Of a DNA stretch of 64,000 nt, positions 19,037 through 27,636 are shown one piece after another (within the stretch, counting starts at the first letter, position 1; every line of letters starts with the position of its first letter). The notes below the pieces were generated by a model. That model saw nothing but the letters and a program-made list of their open reading frames with translations. It ran no database searches and had not been told where the DNA came from. Location: the NCBI RefSeq assembly GCF_016820555.1, contig NZ_JADHDW010000007.1:1-64000 (forward strand), read 5' to 3'. The position numbers and the translations under genes are program-made. Origin of the DNA: Bacillus sp. REN10 (GTDB lineage Bacteria; Bacillota; Bacilli; Bacillales; Domibacillaceae).

Positions 19037-19588
19037 ATGGATATTGGATCAAAAATTCGGGCCATCCGCAAAAAAAAACAAATGACGATTGCTCAAATGT
19101 GTGAAGAAACCGGCCTTTCTAAAGGATTTATCAGCAATATTGAAAATAACCATACGTCCCCTTCGATCAGTACATTGCAAATGATTGCTGGCGTTTTGGA
19201 CGTTCCTTTAGCTTATTTTTTTCTAGAAAAAAAGCAACATATGCGTGTGATTCGTAAAGAAACACGAAATAAAACAATATTTAAAGAAAAAAATATGTTA
19301 GTGGAGCATATTAATTTCACTGGGGGACTGCGAATGGTACAAGTCGAACTGCCACCCGGTGGTTCTAACGGTGAAGGCCATGCTCATGCAGGAGAAGAAA
19401 TTCACCTTGTGCTAGAAGGGACCGTCCTTGCCGAACAAGGCGAAGACTCCTTTACTTTGCAAGCAGGCGACTCATTTAGCTGGAATGCGAGTGTCCCTCA
19501 CCTTGTCAAAAATATCGGAGACACACCAGCCATTATCCTTATGGCGATCACGACAGACACACAGAAACAAACAGAAGACATCCTTTAA
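19037..19588 (+). CDS. XRE-family regulator with C-terminal cupin domain
   Basis: The 183-residue protein has an N-terminal helix-turn-helix (about residues 5-60: MTIAQMCEETGLSKGFISNI, then NNHTSPSISTLQMIA). The C-terminal cupin barrel (about 105-175) carries the metal-site pattern GEGHAHAGEEIHLVL and the second motif GDSFSWNASVPHLVKN. Such regulators (PuuR-like) sense small molecules through the cupin. TTTAGGAGTG precedes the ATG at 19037. Its divergent placement suggests control of the dioxygenase. Confidence 0.85.
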   Translation: MDIGSKIRAIRKKKQMTIAQMCEETGLSKGFISNIENNHTSPSISTLQMIAGVLDVPLAYFFLEKKQHMRVIRKETRNKTIFKEKNMLVEHINFTGGLRMVQVELPPGGSNGEGHAHAGEEIHLVLEGTVLAEQGEDSFTLQAGDSFSWNASVPHLVKNIGDTPAIILMAITTDTQKQTEDIL

Positions 19589-19601
19589 CACAATAAAAAA
19601 A

Positions 19602-19629
19602 CAGACTCGCCATTGGAGTCTGCTTTTTT
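19602..19629. terminator. Terminator between XRE-cupin and cold-shock genes
   Basis: CAGACTC pairs with GAGTCTG over a 7-base loop, followed by CTTTTTT. It serves the rightward gene and probably the convergent csp gene. Confidence 0.88.
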
Positions 19630-19631
19630 GT

Positions 19632-19832
19632 TTAGGCTCTGTTCACATTCGTCGCTTGTGGTCCACGTTGGCCGTTTTCGATGTCAAATGTTACTTCTTC
19701 CCCTTCATTCAACGATTTGTATCCTTCACCTTGAATCGCTGAGAAGTGCACAAATACATCTTCGCCACCTTCACGCTCAATGAAGCCGAAGCCCTTTTCA
19801 CTGTTAAACCATTTTACTTTCCCACGTTCCAT
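19632..19832 (-). CDS. Cold-shock protein (CspB/CspD-like)
   Basis: This is a complete 66-residue cold-shock domain with RNP1 KGFGFIER and RNP2 VFVHFSAIQ, the single-strand nucleic-acid binding motifs. It acts as an RNA chaperone. The ATG at 19832 follows a perfect AGGAGG; upstream frame residues are untranslated leader. It is monocistronic. Confidence 0.95.
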   Translation of the reverse strand: MERGKVKWFNSEKGFGFIEREGGEDVFVHFSAIQGEGYKSLNEGEEVTFDIENGQRGPQATNVNRA

Positions 19833-19928
19833 TGCTTTGTTGCCTCCTAATATCATTCACGAAATTGCAATTTTACTTGCTCGCTTAGTATTGTCCATAT
19901 TTGGTGATTTTATACGAGAAACCACAAT

Positions 19929-20246
19929 TTAATCTCCAAGTAGTACTTTAATTCCTTTGACGATATTCCAAATGAAAAAATACAATCCGATCAACACGAA
20001 AATACCATACGTCACGACAATTCCTATTCCCACAGCCATCTCTTCTTGTGCACCAATCCCCAGTACACCAGAAAGTATCATTCCTACTACTAGTACAATA
20101 AACGGAATTATATGCGACCAAAAAGCACTTTTCGCATGAGCCTTTACCTCTTCATCGGCAACAAAATACACAACAACCGGAAATAAAAACGGGGCAAAAA
20201 ATATACTAAAATAACATAACGATGATAACACTTGACTCGCTCTCAT
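19929..20246 (-). CDS. DUF4870 (Tic20-like) small membrane protein
   Basis: The 105-residue protein has three hydrophobic helices. The pattern LCYFSIFFAPFLFPVVVYFV, then HAKSAFWSH, and a C-terminal IWNIVKGIKVLLGD is typical of DUF4870. The ATG at 20246 follows AGGAGGG. The function is unknown; the family is common in Firmicutes. Confidence 0.78.
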   Translation of the reverse strand: MRASQVLSSLCYFSIFFAPFLFPVVVYFVADEEVKAHAKSAFWSHIIPFIVLVVGMILSGVLGIGAQEEMAVGIGIVVTYGIFVLIGLYFFIWNIVKGIKVLLGD

Positions 20247-20300
20247 AATTTTCCCTCCTATCATTATTATTTTTACATAAGAAGAAAAAAATGGCTAATA

Positions 20301-20331
20301 AAAAAATCGAGTGAAATGTCACTCGATTTTT
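20301..20331. terminator. Terminator of the tryptophanase gene
   Basis: AAAAATCGAGTG pairs with CACTCGATTTTT over a 6-base loop. It is symmetrical and may act both ways. Confidence 0.9.
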
Positions 20332-20353
20332 AAATGATTGACTTCTGCTCTGC

Positions 20354-21802
20354 TTACAAACTATCCCCAAAATCCATTTTAAATTTAGCCACTAGCTCCG
20401 AAGGCCAATCCGTTGTTGTCGTCAATTTACCAAAGAAAAAGCGCAACACATTCGGCTCATCAACAAACGTCAATCCACCGATCAGATGACGGTTTTCATA
20501 TAACCAAGCAATGCGGTCAGCAGCGTACTTCACTTGTGATAGTGTAAAGACGCGTCGAGGCATCGCTAAACGAACAAGCTCCATATGCGAAAGTGTTTCA
20601 TTGCCGTCCTCATCTCGTTGCTCAGACAGCGTCCCTCTTTCCATTCCACGAACACCACTGACGATATAAAGAGCGGCCGCCAATGCACCTGCTGGATACT
20701 CATGCTGTGGAATATGATCAACAAATTCCATCGCATTAATATGACAGCCCAAACCGCCAGCAGGAGTAACAACCGGAACACCCTTTTTCAACAGCTCTTC
20801 TGTCATATAGGAAATAAATTGCGGACCTTGATTAATCATTTGTTCATCCATCGTCTCATCTAGACCAACCGTGATCGCTTCCATTTCACGAACACTCATC
20901 CCGCCATATGTCAAAAAGCCTTCATATAATGTAATATACTCACGCAGCTTCATGTAAATATCTTCATGACGCGTACAAATTCCTCCGCCGCGCGCGCAAC
21001 CAAGCTTGCGGGCTGAGAAATAAATAATATCAGACAAATCAGACATTTCCCTTGTAATCTTGCGAATACTCCAATCTTTACAGCTTTCTTCTCTTTCTTT
21101 TATAAAATGAAGATTATCCGCTAACAAACTAGCGTCTAAAACGAGCATCAGACCATGTTCATCACATACTTGGCGAACCTGGCGCAAATTTTCAAGCGCA
21201 AATGGCTGTCCGCCAATCAGATTTGTCCCTGCCTCCATACGAACGAATGCGATCTTCTCCGCGCCATTCGTCGCAATGACATCCTTTAACTTGGCGATAT
21301 CCATATTGCCTTTAAACAGCTCATCGCTAGTGATCTTTAACGCTTCATCGGAAAAGATCTCCTCCACTCGGCCACCATTTAACACAATATGAGCTTTCGT
21401 TGTTGTAAAATGATAATTCATTGGTACGACCGATCCTTTAGTCACAAACGCTTGTGAAATAATATTCTCACACGCTCTCCCTTGATGAGTTGGTAAAAAA
21501 TATTTTGTCCCAAAGATTTCTTCTATTTTATTCTCAAGCTTCGTAAACGTCTCTGAACCAGCATAGCTATCGTCTGCTTCAAGCATTGCTGCCTGCTGCT
21601 TATCACTCATCGCATTTACGCCGCTATCAGTGAGCATATCCATGAAAATATCCTTGTTTTTCAACAAAAAAGTGTTATAACCTGCTTCCGCCATCGCTTC
21701 TGCCCGACGTTCAATCGGTGGCAAATTTAACTTCTGTACAATTCTTACCTTGTGCATTTCTAAAGGAATGGACTCTCCCGAATAAAACCTTACATTAGAC
21801 AT
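20354..21802 (-). CDS. tnaA: Tryptophanase family beta-eliminating lyase
   Basis: The 482-residue PLP enzyme of the tryptophanase/tyrosine phenol-lyase family would cleave an aromatic amino acid to indole or phenol, pyruvate and ammonia. Visible features are the N-terminal PPIERRAEAMAEAGYNTFLL, the THQGRACENI loop, and the PLP-Lys segment FSARKLGCARGGG. The C-terminal motif FRFVDEP is replaced by LTFVDEPNVLRFFFGKL. Length fits the family. The ATG at 21802 follows GGGGAG. No obvious TnaC-type leader peptide is seen upstream. The choice of tryptophan over tyrosine as substrate is by overall likeness and is not proven. Confidence 0.8.
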   Translation of the reverse strand: MSNVRFYSGESIPLEMHKVRIVQKLNLPPIERRAEAMAEAGYNTFLLKNKDIFMDMLTDSGVNAMSDKQQAAMLEADDSYAGSETFTKLENKIEEIFGTKYFLPTHQGRACENIISQAFVTKGSVVPMNYHFTTTKAHIVLNGGRVEEIFSDEALKITSDELFKGNMDIAKLKDVIATNGAEKIAFVRMEAGTNLIGGQPFALENLRQVRQVCDEHGLMLVLDASLLADNLHFIKEREESCKDWSIRKITREMSDLSDIIYFSARKLGCARGGGICTRHEDIYMKLREYITLYEGFLTYGGMSVREMEAITVGLDETMDEQMINQGPQFISYMTEELLKKGVPVVTPAGGLGCHINAMEFVDHIPQHEYPAGALAAALYIVSGVRGMERGTLSEQRDEDGNETLSHMELVRLAMPRRVFTLSQVKYAADRIAWLYENRHLIGGLTFVDEPNVLRFFFGKLTTTTDWPSELVAKFKMDFGDSL

Positions 21803-21966
21803 CACTATACTCCCCTATTCTTTCATATGTCTTACTTTTTCCTAGCATCACATTACTACTTTAAAGCAAATATGTAAGTATTTAATAATTCTATCTTATC
21901 TGAATATTTTTTAAAAGAGTTAATTGGTGACAAAATGTAAAAAATATGACAACTTTCCTACAAAAA

Positions 21967-21990
21967 AAAGACCGCCCCAAGGCAGTCTTT
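21967..21990. terminator. Terminator after the DinB-like gene
   Basis: AAAGAC and GCC pair with GGC and GTCTTT, with one mismatched pair and a 4-base loop, flanked by A8 and TTTT. It lies at the 3' end of the leftward DinB gene. Confidence 0.8.
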
Positions 21991-21995
21991 TCTGT

Positions 21996-22451
21996 TTACA
22001 TCACTTTCATCTGAGATTGTATCGTTCCGAGGTGCAACCCTTCATGGAACAAGACAAAGTTAAGGACATCATCAATGCTCGTCAGCACAAGCGGCCCAAT
22101 TTTCACTTCATTAGCAGGGGCATCCGCTAAATGATCGGCAAAATGAGCTTGAACACGCTCTATTTGCCCCTTTAGCAAGCCCATAATCTCCTCTTTTGAA
22201 GCCGGATTTTCTAGCCAATCCGCCGGTTTCGTTCCCGGTGCGAAAAATGGTGCATATTTTTCTACATTCGATTCATAGCTTGGGTCTGCTGCTTTTAATA
22301 ATGACTCCATCACGACATACGTATGACCCGCATTCCATTTGACTGTGTTGGAAAACCCTTCTGACTGCGCATCCCATTGTGCTTCCTCGATTGCCTCAAG
22401 CGTCCGAAGTGTCACATTTCGTGTAAAATTGACTCTCTCCCACATTGCCAA
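21996..22451 (-). CDS. DinB-superfamily protein
   Basis: The 151-residue four-helix bundle has the three His expected to bind a metal: WNAGHTYVV and VLFHEGLHLGTI. Members include thiol transferases, but most are uncharacterised. The start is taken as TTG at 22451, 8 bases after AGGAGG; an ATG two codons later at 22445 is the alternative. Confidence 0.8.
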   Translation of the reverse strand: MAMWERVNFTRNVTLRTLEAIEEAQWDAQSEGFSNTVKWNAGHTYVVMESLLKAADPSYESNVEKYAPFFAPGTKPADWLENPASKEEIMGLLKGQIERVQAHFADHLADAPANEVKIGPLVLTSIDDVLNFVLFHEGLHLGTIQSQMKVM

Positions 22452-22584
22452 ATCAATCCCCTCCTATTCTCTTTCTCTACCATTATAAAACATTCATTGA
22501 TGTTCTCAAAAAGAAAGGATTCATTTGTAAAATCACTGGAAATAACATGTGGTTATAGTATAATAAATAGACAGGAGATAATTT

Positions 22585-22974
22585 ATGTCATTCACTCTTT
22601 TTTTAGGCTTATTGATCGTTGCGATGATCAACTTACATTACATAGAGAAAATTTTAATCAAAAAATATAACATTCCTAAAAAACAAGGATTCTTTTATCA
22701 CTATGTACATACACAGCATAAGATAATCGAAATCTTCTTGTGGCTGCTTTATATTTTAGGCACTATGTTTCTATATCTTCCGGAATATTCATTTATTCCT
22801 TCGGCCACTTTAGCTTATTCTCCTCTTGCTTTTCTCATCATGATGCACTTACTTCGTGCTTTCATGGAATGGAAATACGAGAGAGAAACGAATCGATATC
22901 GACTATCACTAGCTTTTGTAGCTTATTTGCTATTTTTAACTTTGCTACTGGTATTCATCTTGGAAAGAGTGTGA
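22585..22974 (+). CDS. DUF4181-like membrane protein
   Basis: The 129-residue protein has four hydrophobic helices and a basic loop (KILIKKYNIPKKQGFF), which resembles DUF4181. An AGGAGA site precedes the ATG. It overlaps nothing but lies 5 bases before the next gene, so the three genes 22585-23846 form an operon. Function unknown. Confidence 0.65.
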   Translation: MSFTLFLGLLIVAMINLHYIEKILIKKYNIPKKQGFFYHYVHTQHKIIEIFLWLLYILGTMFLYLPEYSFIPSATLAYSPLAFLIMMHLLRAFMEWKYERETNRYRLSLAFVAYLLFLTLLLVFILERV

Positions 22975-22979
22975 GTAGG

Positions 22980-23537
22980 ATGGAAATATCACTAATTAGA
23001 CATGGTCGCTCGACGCATGCGGATCGGACATGGATCAATGGCTCTCAATTCGAGGAATGGGTGAAACAGTATAATGCTGCCGGGGTGTTAGCAGAAGCTA
23101 ACTTTCCAGAAGACACAAAGAAAAAGATTGCTTGCGCTAAACTGGTGATTACTAGTGATTTAAAAAGAGCCATCCATTCTGCTCATCTATTGAGCCATCA
23201 AGCAGATATTGTGTCGAGCCCTTTATTTCGAGAAATAGGAATGCCGAGGATATCCCTCGCTAAAGTCAAGGCTCCTCCAGCTTTTTGGTCAGCTGTATTA
23301 AGAAGCTGTTGGTTTTTAGGCTATTCTGCCCAAACAGAATCCTTGCATCAAGCGAAAAAAAGAGCTAAAGAAGCGAGTGAGCAATTAATTCGGTCCGCCA
23401 CTCAATATGAAACAATCGTATTAGTCGGACATGGTTTTTTCAACCGCTATATCGCGAAAGAGCTAGAGAACTCCGGATGGAAAAGCATGAAAAGACCAGG
23501 AAGAAAGCATTGGAATTGTACAACTTATTTTTATTAA
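22980..23537 (+). CDS. Histidine phosphatase-superfamily protein
   Basis: The 185-residue protein opens with ISLIRHGRSTHADRT, the phosphohistidine RHG motif. A late VGHGFFNRYIA supplies the second catalytic His. Family members hydrolyse phosphate esters. The true start is the ATG at 22980, one codon from the RHG block; the open frame extends 80 codons upstream only by chance overlap with the DUF4181 gene. Substrate unknown. Confidence 0.82.
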   Translation: MEISLIRHGRSTHADRTWINGSQFEEWVKQYNAAGVLAEANFPEDTKKKIACAKLVITSDLKRAIHSAHLLSHQADIVSSPLFREIGMPRISLAKVKAPPAFWSAVLRSCWFLGYSAQTESLHQAKKRAKEASEQLIRSATQYETIVLVGHGFFNRYIAKELENSGWKSMKRPGRKHWNCTTYFY

Positions 23538-23549
23538 GGAGGTTGTAAT

Positions 23550-23846
23550 ATGCCTGTCTGTCAACATTGTCAGCAAGCTTGGAGTTGGACTTACACCTTT
23601 AAAAAGATGTTCACGTTTAAAAGTTATCTCCTCTGCCCTCATTGTCAGCATCATCAATTCGTCACAGCGAAATCGCGAAGAAAACTTGGTCTATTTGCCT
23701 TGCTTCCGCTTATATGGCTCCCTTTATCAGCCATTGGAGTATCCACTGTCATCATAATGATGATCGAATTACTCACTCTCCTAATTGCATTCGGCATTAG
23801 TCCTGCTCTTTATGAACTAAGCAATCAAGAGGAGCCACTTTGGTAG
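23550..23846 (+). CDS. CXXC-CXXC zinc-ribbon membrane protein (TIGR04104-like)
   Basis: The 98-residue protein has paired Cys motifs (CQHCQQAW and CPHCQHHQ) about 28 residues apart, followed by two hydrophobic helices. It matches small Bacillus CXXC membrane proteins of unknown function. AAGGAGG precedes the ATG. It is the last gene of the operon; the stop overlaps the terminator that follows. Confidence 0.75.
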   Translation: MPVCQHCQQAWSWTYTFKKMFTFKSYLLCPHCQHHQFVTAKSRRKLGLFALLPLIWLPLSAIGVSTVIIMMIELLTLLIAFGISPALYELSNQEEPLW

Positions 23847-23872
23847 CCAGGCACCACTTCGAATGCCTGGCT
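23845..23872. terminator. Bidirectional terminator
   Basis: AGCCAGGCA pairs perfectly with TGCCTGGCT over a 10-base loop, between convergent genes. It contains GGCACC but is unrelated to the dispersed element. Confidence 0.85.
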
Positions 23873-23878
23873 CTTCAT

Positions 23879-24145
23879 TTAAAGATTCATTAGCCGATAT
23901 AAGCGCTCTTTATTTTGATTGAGCTGATCTTGAAGCTGTTGCACAGGTTCTTGATGAGGACTGTTTTGAACGGCATTCATGAGTGCATTGTCCGCTCGCT
24001 CAATCAAATTTCTTGCTTGCTGAATCAATTGTTCCGTTGGATGAGATTGCGCTTGTCCCACCGCTGTGGTCGCATTTTCAACAGAATTCCGTAATTGAGA
24101 AATAACATTTTCATTTTTCCAGCTCATTTTTGTATGGTCTTCCAT
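23879..24145 (-). CDS. Small alpha-helical protein, unknown
   Basis: The 88-residue hydrophilic protein, rich in Gln, Asn and Glu, is predicted to form two or three amphipathic helices (LIQQARNLIERADNALMNAV is one). It resembles small Bacillus proteins of the DUF3813/DUF2564 kind, but I cannot assign one. The ATG at 24145 follows AGGAGGAG; the longer frame to 24181 is not supported. Confidence 0.65.
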   Translation of the reverse strand: MEDHTKMSWKNENVISQLRNSVENATTAVGQAQSHPTEQLIQQARNLIERADNALMNAVQNSPHQEPVQQLQDQLNQNKERLYRLMNL

Positions 24146-24299
24146 GACAAACTCCTCCTTTTTCCTTACTATGGCTTCCATTTAAATCTTTTATTCGAAA
24201 AGCGTTCTTTTCCTGTCTTTAGCAAATAACGATAGACTTTCCTACCTCCTATTGGTAACGTAATGTAAAAGAGATACTATTTCACAGGGGGAACAAATA

Positions 24300-24929
24300 T
24301 TGATTGGTTGGTTAAGTATAATCATTTTTCTTTCCGGCTTCGCTTATTTATTAGCGATCAAGGCGGAATCTTCTTTTTGGAAATATGCATTAAAGCCGGG
24401 GACAATGGTGCTAATTATCTTGTTGGCAAGCACTGGGTTGACAGAGCCCTCTTTCTACATCATTTGGGTCATGATCGGGTTGTTATTTTCCGTTTGCGGC
24501 GATATTTTTTTAATGTTGCCGAGCGATAAATTTTTACAAGGATTAACGTCTTTCTTGATCGCACATATTTGTTATATCATAGCATTCACTAACGGATTAC
24601 AAGACTCTGCGATTGACTGGCAGGTCATTGTGCCTCTTGGGCTATTCGGGATTTTTTATTACAGTTTTTTATACCCTAGCTTAAAAAAAGAAGCCAATCT
24701 CCTTTTACAAATTGGTGTAATGATGTACATTGCCATTATTTGCTTCATGTTTACTCAATCGTATTCAACGGGCAGTCAATGGGCCATTATCGGATCTTTC
24801 TCCTTTCTCGTCTCTGATGCCATCCTTGCCTATGACCGATTTCATAAACGGTTTCAGACCGCTCATTATTACGTCATGATTACATACTATGCAGCACAAT
24901 ACTTGATTGCATTGAGCGCGATCCTATAG
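24300..24929 (+). CDS. YhhN-family membrane protein (lysoplasmalogenase-like)
   Basis: The 209-residue protein has about eight hydrophobic helices. The conserved acidic pattern SVCGDIFLMLP and a late VSDAILAYDRF are typical of the YhhN/TMEM86 family, whose studied members hydrolyse lysoplasmalogens. The start is TTG at 24300, after AGGGGG. A strong terminator follows. Confidence 0.8.
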   Translation: MIGWLSIIIFLSGFAYLLAIKAESSFWKYALKPGTMVLIILLASTGLTEPSFYIIWVMIGLLFSVCGDIFLMLPSDKFLQGLTSFLIAHICYIIAFTNGLQDSAIDWQVIVPLGLFGIFYYSFLYPSLKKEANLLLQIGVMMYIAIICFMFTQSYSTGSQWAIIGSFSFLVSDAILAYDRFHKRFQTAHYYVMITYYAAQYLIALSAIL

Positions 24930-24957
24930 CCAGTGAGTTCAAACTCACTGGCTTTTT
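24928..24957 (+). terminator. Terminator of the YhhN gene
   Basis: AGCCAGTGAGT pairs perfectly with ACTCACTGGCT over a 4-base loop, then TTTTT. Its stem is nearly identical to that of the terminator at 28744-28778, at the other end of the ABC operon. Confidence 0.92.
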
Positions 24958-24960
24958 ATT

Positions 24961-25030
24961 ATATCTAATTATAAATAGTTATATCTAATTATAATTAGAT
25001 ATTGACTATTATAATTGGATTATTTATTCT
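24961..25030 (+). promoter_or_regulatory. Promoter with 20-bp phased repeats upstream of the FecCD-type operon
   Basis: Three 20-bp units begin at 24961, 24981 and 25001. The first ten bases are ATATCTAATT in units 1 and 2; the second ten are ATAAATAGTT, ATAATTAGAT and ATAATTGGAT. Positions 24981-25002 form a perfect 22-bp palindrome with half-site ATATCTAATTA. The palindrome abuts TTGACT (25002-25007), which with TATTCT (25025-25030) makes a 17-spaced sigma-A promoter. Helically phased sites at a promoter suggest cooperative regulator binding. Confidence 0.6.
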
Positions 25031-25100
25031 AAATGAGGTGGACATTGGCAGCAACCACCCAACTTTGACTGCTTGAATTTTTTTCAGAAGAGGGAGAGAA

Positions 25101-26114
25101 ATGACTTCGAAAAAACAACATCACCTAAAGCTAATCAGCTTAGCGATCTTTCTTATCATTTGTTTCATCATTTCGTTTTCGCTTGGTCGCTACCCTGTCA
25201 CTCCTCAAGAGCTGCTTGAAGTATTAGCTTCACAAGTGATTCCATTAGAGACCACATGGGAAGCTGAAATCGAAACGATCATTTTTCAGATTCGTTTACC
25301 GCGAGTAGTAGCGGCCGTTCTTATTGGGGCTGCTTTATCTTGTGCAGGTGCGACGTATCAAGGATTATTCCAAAATCCAATGGTTTCTCCCGATTTACTT
25401 GGCGCATCTGCAGGCGCTGGATTTGGTGCTGCACTGGCGATTCTTTTAGGTGCTAGTTCTTATTTCGTGTCCACTTCTGCCTTTGTATTTGGGTTATTGA
25501 CAGTATCGATCGTTTGGTTACTCAGTACGAAAGTAAAAAATAACCCGTCACTTGGCTTAATTTTAACTGGTATTATGATTACCTCTTTGTTTTCAGCTGG
25601 GCTTTCTTTCATTAAGCTAGTGGCAGACCCTAATGATCAGTTGCCCGCTATTACATATTGGCTAATGGGCAGTCTTTCCTCTATTCGTCAGCAAGATGTG
25701 CTATATAGTGGAATTCCTATCGTACTCGGATTGATTCCATTATTGTTTTTACGATGGAAATTAAATGTAATGACAATGGGAGAAGAAGAAGCTCAAACGA
25801 TGGGTGTGAACACAAAAGTTCTTCGATTGTTAGTCATTTGCTGCGCGACGCTTATGACAACTGCTAGTGTAGCAGTCAGCGGCATGATTGGCTGGGTGGG
25901 CCTTGTGATTCCTCATTTTAGCCGCATGATCGTTGGAACAGATTATCGAGTGTTACTTCCCGCTTCGATGCTGCTTGGCGCTAGTTTTCTATTAATCGTA
26001 GACAACTTCTCTCGTTTACTATCAACCTCCGAAATTCCGCTTGGTATTTTAACCGCGTTTGTAGGAGCCCCGTTCTTTTTATATTTAATTTTTCGAGAAG
26101 GGAATCGATCATGA
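25101..26114 (+). CDS. FecCD-type ABC permease
   Basis: The 337-residue permease of the vitamin B12/iron-chelate/molybdate type (BtuC/FecCD/MolB) has about ten helices. Signatures include RLPRVVAAVLIGAALSCAGA, YQGLFQNPMVSPDLLGASAG and IGWVGLVIPHFSRMIVG. AGAGGGAGAG precedes the ATG. The stop overlaps the ATPase start (ATGA). The substrate is not readable from the permease. Confidence 0.9.
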   Translation: MTSKKQHHLKLISLAIFLIICFIISFSLGRYPVTPQELLEVLASQVIPLETTWEAEIETIIFQIRLPRVVAAVLIGAALSCAGATYQGLFQNPMVSPDLLGASAGAGFGAALAILLGASSYFVSTSAFVFGLLTVSIVWLLSTKVKNNPSLGLILTGIMITSLFSAGLSFIKLVADPNDQLPAITYWLMGSLSSIRQQDVLYSGIPIVLGLIPLLFLRWKLNVMTMGEEEAQTMGVNTKVLRLLVICCATLMTTASVAVSGMIGWVGLVIPHFSRMIVGTDYRVLLPASMLLGASFLLIVDNFSRLLSTSEIPLGILTAFVGAPFFLYLIFREGNRS

Positions 26115-26920
26115 CTTTTGAAGTAAAGCATCTTTCATTCGGCTATAAGGACCGCGATATTTTACATAACCTTACGTTTACAGCACAACCGCAAGATTTA
26201 TTATGCGTACTCGGGCCAAATGGGGTCGGAAAAAGTACCTTGTTCCGCTGCATGCTCGGATTAATTACAAATTATCATGGGGAAATTTCAATAGCTGGGG
26301 AAAATGTTAGAAAGATGAAACCTGTTGAGTTAGCTAAAAATATCGCCTATATTCCTCAATCACATCACCCTACGTTTAACTTTACCGTGCTAAACATGGT
26401 ATTAATGGGCAGAACCGTCCATCTCGGAAAAACAGGGAATCCGAAAGCGGAAGATGAACGAAAAGCATGGCAGGCGCTTGATCTTTTAGGTATTTCTCAT
26501 TTAGGGCATCGCGGCTATGCGGAAATTAGCGGCGGTGAGCGGCAACTGGCGTTAATAGCGAGGGCGATTGTACAGAGAGCAAAAGTTCTCGTGATGGATG
26601 AACCGACTGCAAATTTAGATTATGGGAATCAAATGCGAGTCATGAGGCAAGTAAAGGAACTAGCCACACAAGGCTATACGATTATTTTATCGACTCATAA
26701 CCCAGAGCATGCCTTTTTGTATGGGAATAAAGCACTTGTGATGTTTCAAGGAAAAATGATTGCATTTGGCGACCCAAAGGAAATATTGACGGAAGCATTA
26801 CTTCAATACATTTATGGTGTCAGCGTGAAGCTGGTGGATATTGATACAGAGGATGGCAAGTCACGCCTCATCGTCCCTTGCCTCAATCAAAAGGAGAATG
26901 GACATGTTTATCTGGACTGA
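26111..26920 (+). CDS. FecE-type ABC transporter ATPase
   Basis: The 269-residue ATP-binding subunit has Walker A GPNGVGKST, signature ISGGERQLALIARAI, Walker B VLVMDEPTANLD and the switch region LSTHNPEH. It energises the adjacent FecCD permease. Its 3' end overlaps the methyltransferase start by 17 bases, so the operon is tightly packed. Confidence 0.92.
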   Translation: MTFEVKHLSFGYKDRDILHNLTFTAQPQDLLCVLGPNGVGKSTLFRCMLGLITNYHGEISIAGENVRKMKPVELAKNIAYIPQSHHPTFNFTVLNMVLMGRTVHLGKTGNPKAEDERKAWQALDLLGISHLGHRGYAEISGGERQLALIARAIVQRAKVLVMDEPTANLDYGNQMRVMRQVKELATQGYTIILSTHNPEHAFLYGNKALVMFQGKMIAFGDPKEILTEALLQYIYGVSVKLVDIDTEDGKSRLIVPCLNQKENGHVYLD

Positions 26921-27614
26921 AGACAGCATCAAATGGTACAAACAAGCAGCTGAATACACAAAATATGATCAAGAAATTTATCAAGAAATCGCACCCTTTA
27001 TTGAAGAAACCGATACTGTAAGTGACATCGCCTGCGGTTTAGGTTTCATCAGCTTGCAGCTAGCTCAAAAGGCAAAAAGCGTCACAGCTATTGATATTAG
27101 TGCACAGGCCTTGCAGCTACTGCAAGAAAATATAGAAAAACAGGCGGTTACTAATATAGAAGTGATCACATCTGATGTCGCTGACCTTCCATTCAGGGAG
27201 CAATGGGATGTCGTTGTGATGAGTTTTTTTCAGCAAAGCAGTGAAGCCGCTTTGCAATTGCTACAAATGAGTAAAAAGAGAGCTATTATTGTGTTATCCA
27301 ACGGCAGTAAAACATCTTTTTGGCCTACTAACTCTCGGCCAAGTAAAAAAGGAAATGCCAGTGAATTAGTGAAACAGCTGAAAGAGAAGCATATTCGTAC
27401 ACAATACATCGAAAGAGATCTTGATTTCGGACAACCGTTTCATTCTTTTGAAGAGGCGGTAAAATTTATGAAGCACTATGCACCAAATAACCTTACAAAT
27501 GATCTAGAACATCATCTTCAAGCTCATTTGGTGCCAATGGAAGCAAATGAATGCGGTTATCGCTACTATTTGCCTCATATAAAAAGAATCGGAATCGTTG
27601 TCATCGACAAATAG
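26904..27614 (+). CDS. Class I SAM-dependent methyltransferase inside the ABC operon
   Basis: The 236-residue protein has SAM motif I (VSDIACGLGFISLQLA), an acidic residue at the end of strand 2 (VTAIDIS) and motif IV-like WDVVVMSFFQQ. The ATG at 26904 is 7 bases after AAGGAG; the frame to 26841 runs back into the ATPase gene. Its place between ATPase and binding protein implies a job linked to the transported compound, for example modifying a metal chelator after uptake or during its synthesis. That role is inference; the substrate is unknown. Confidence 0.78.
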   Translation: MFIWTEDSIKWYKQAAEYTKYDQEIYQEIAPFIEETDTVSDIACGLGFISLQLAQKAKSVTAIDISAQALQLLQENIEKQAVTNIEVITSDVADLPFREQWDVVVMSFFQQSSEAALQLLQMSKKRAIIVLSNGSKTSFWPTNSRPSKKGNASELVKQLKEKHIRTQYIERDLDFGQPFHSFEEAVKFMKHYAPNNLTNDLEHHLQAHLVPMEANECGYRYYLPHIKRIGIVVIDK

Positions 27615-27636
27615 CTGTAAGTTAGGAGACAAGAAC

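Noticed and set aside
22740-22979. 80-codon N-terminal extension of the histidine phosphatase
   Set aside because: It overlaps the DUF4181 gene in another frame; the RHG motif begins just after ATG 22980.
23845-23872. GCCAGGCACC near 23850 as another element copy
   Set aside because: It is a perfect terminator stem and shares only the GGCACC hexamer with the element.
24185-24260. Possible small peptide on the minus strand after AGGAGG at about 24250
   Set aside because: A short basic open frame exists, but no start codon lies at a proper distance from the ribosome site.
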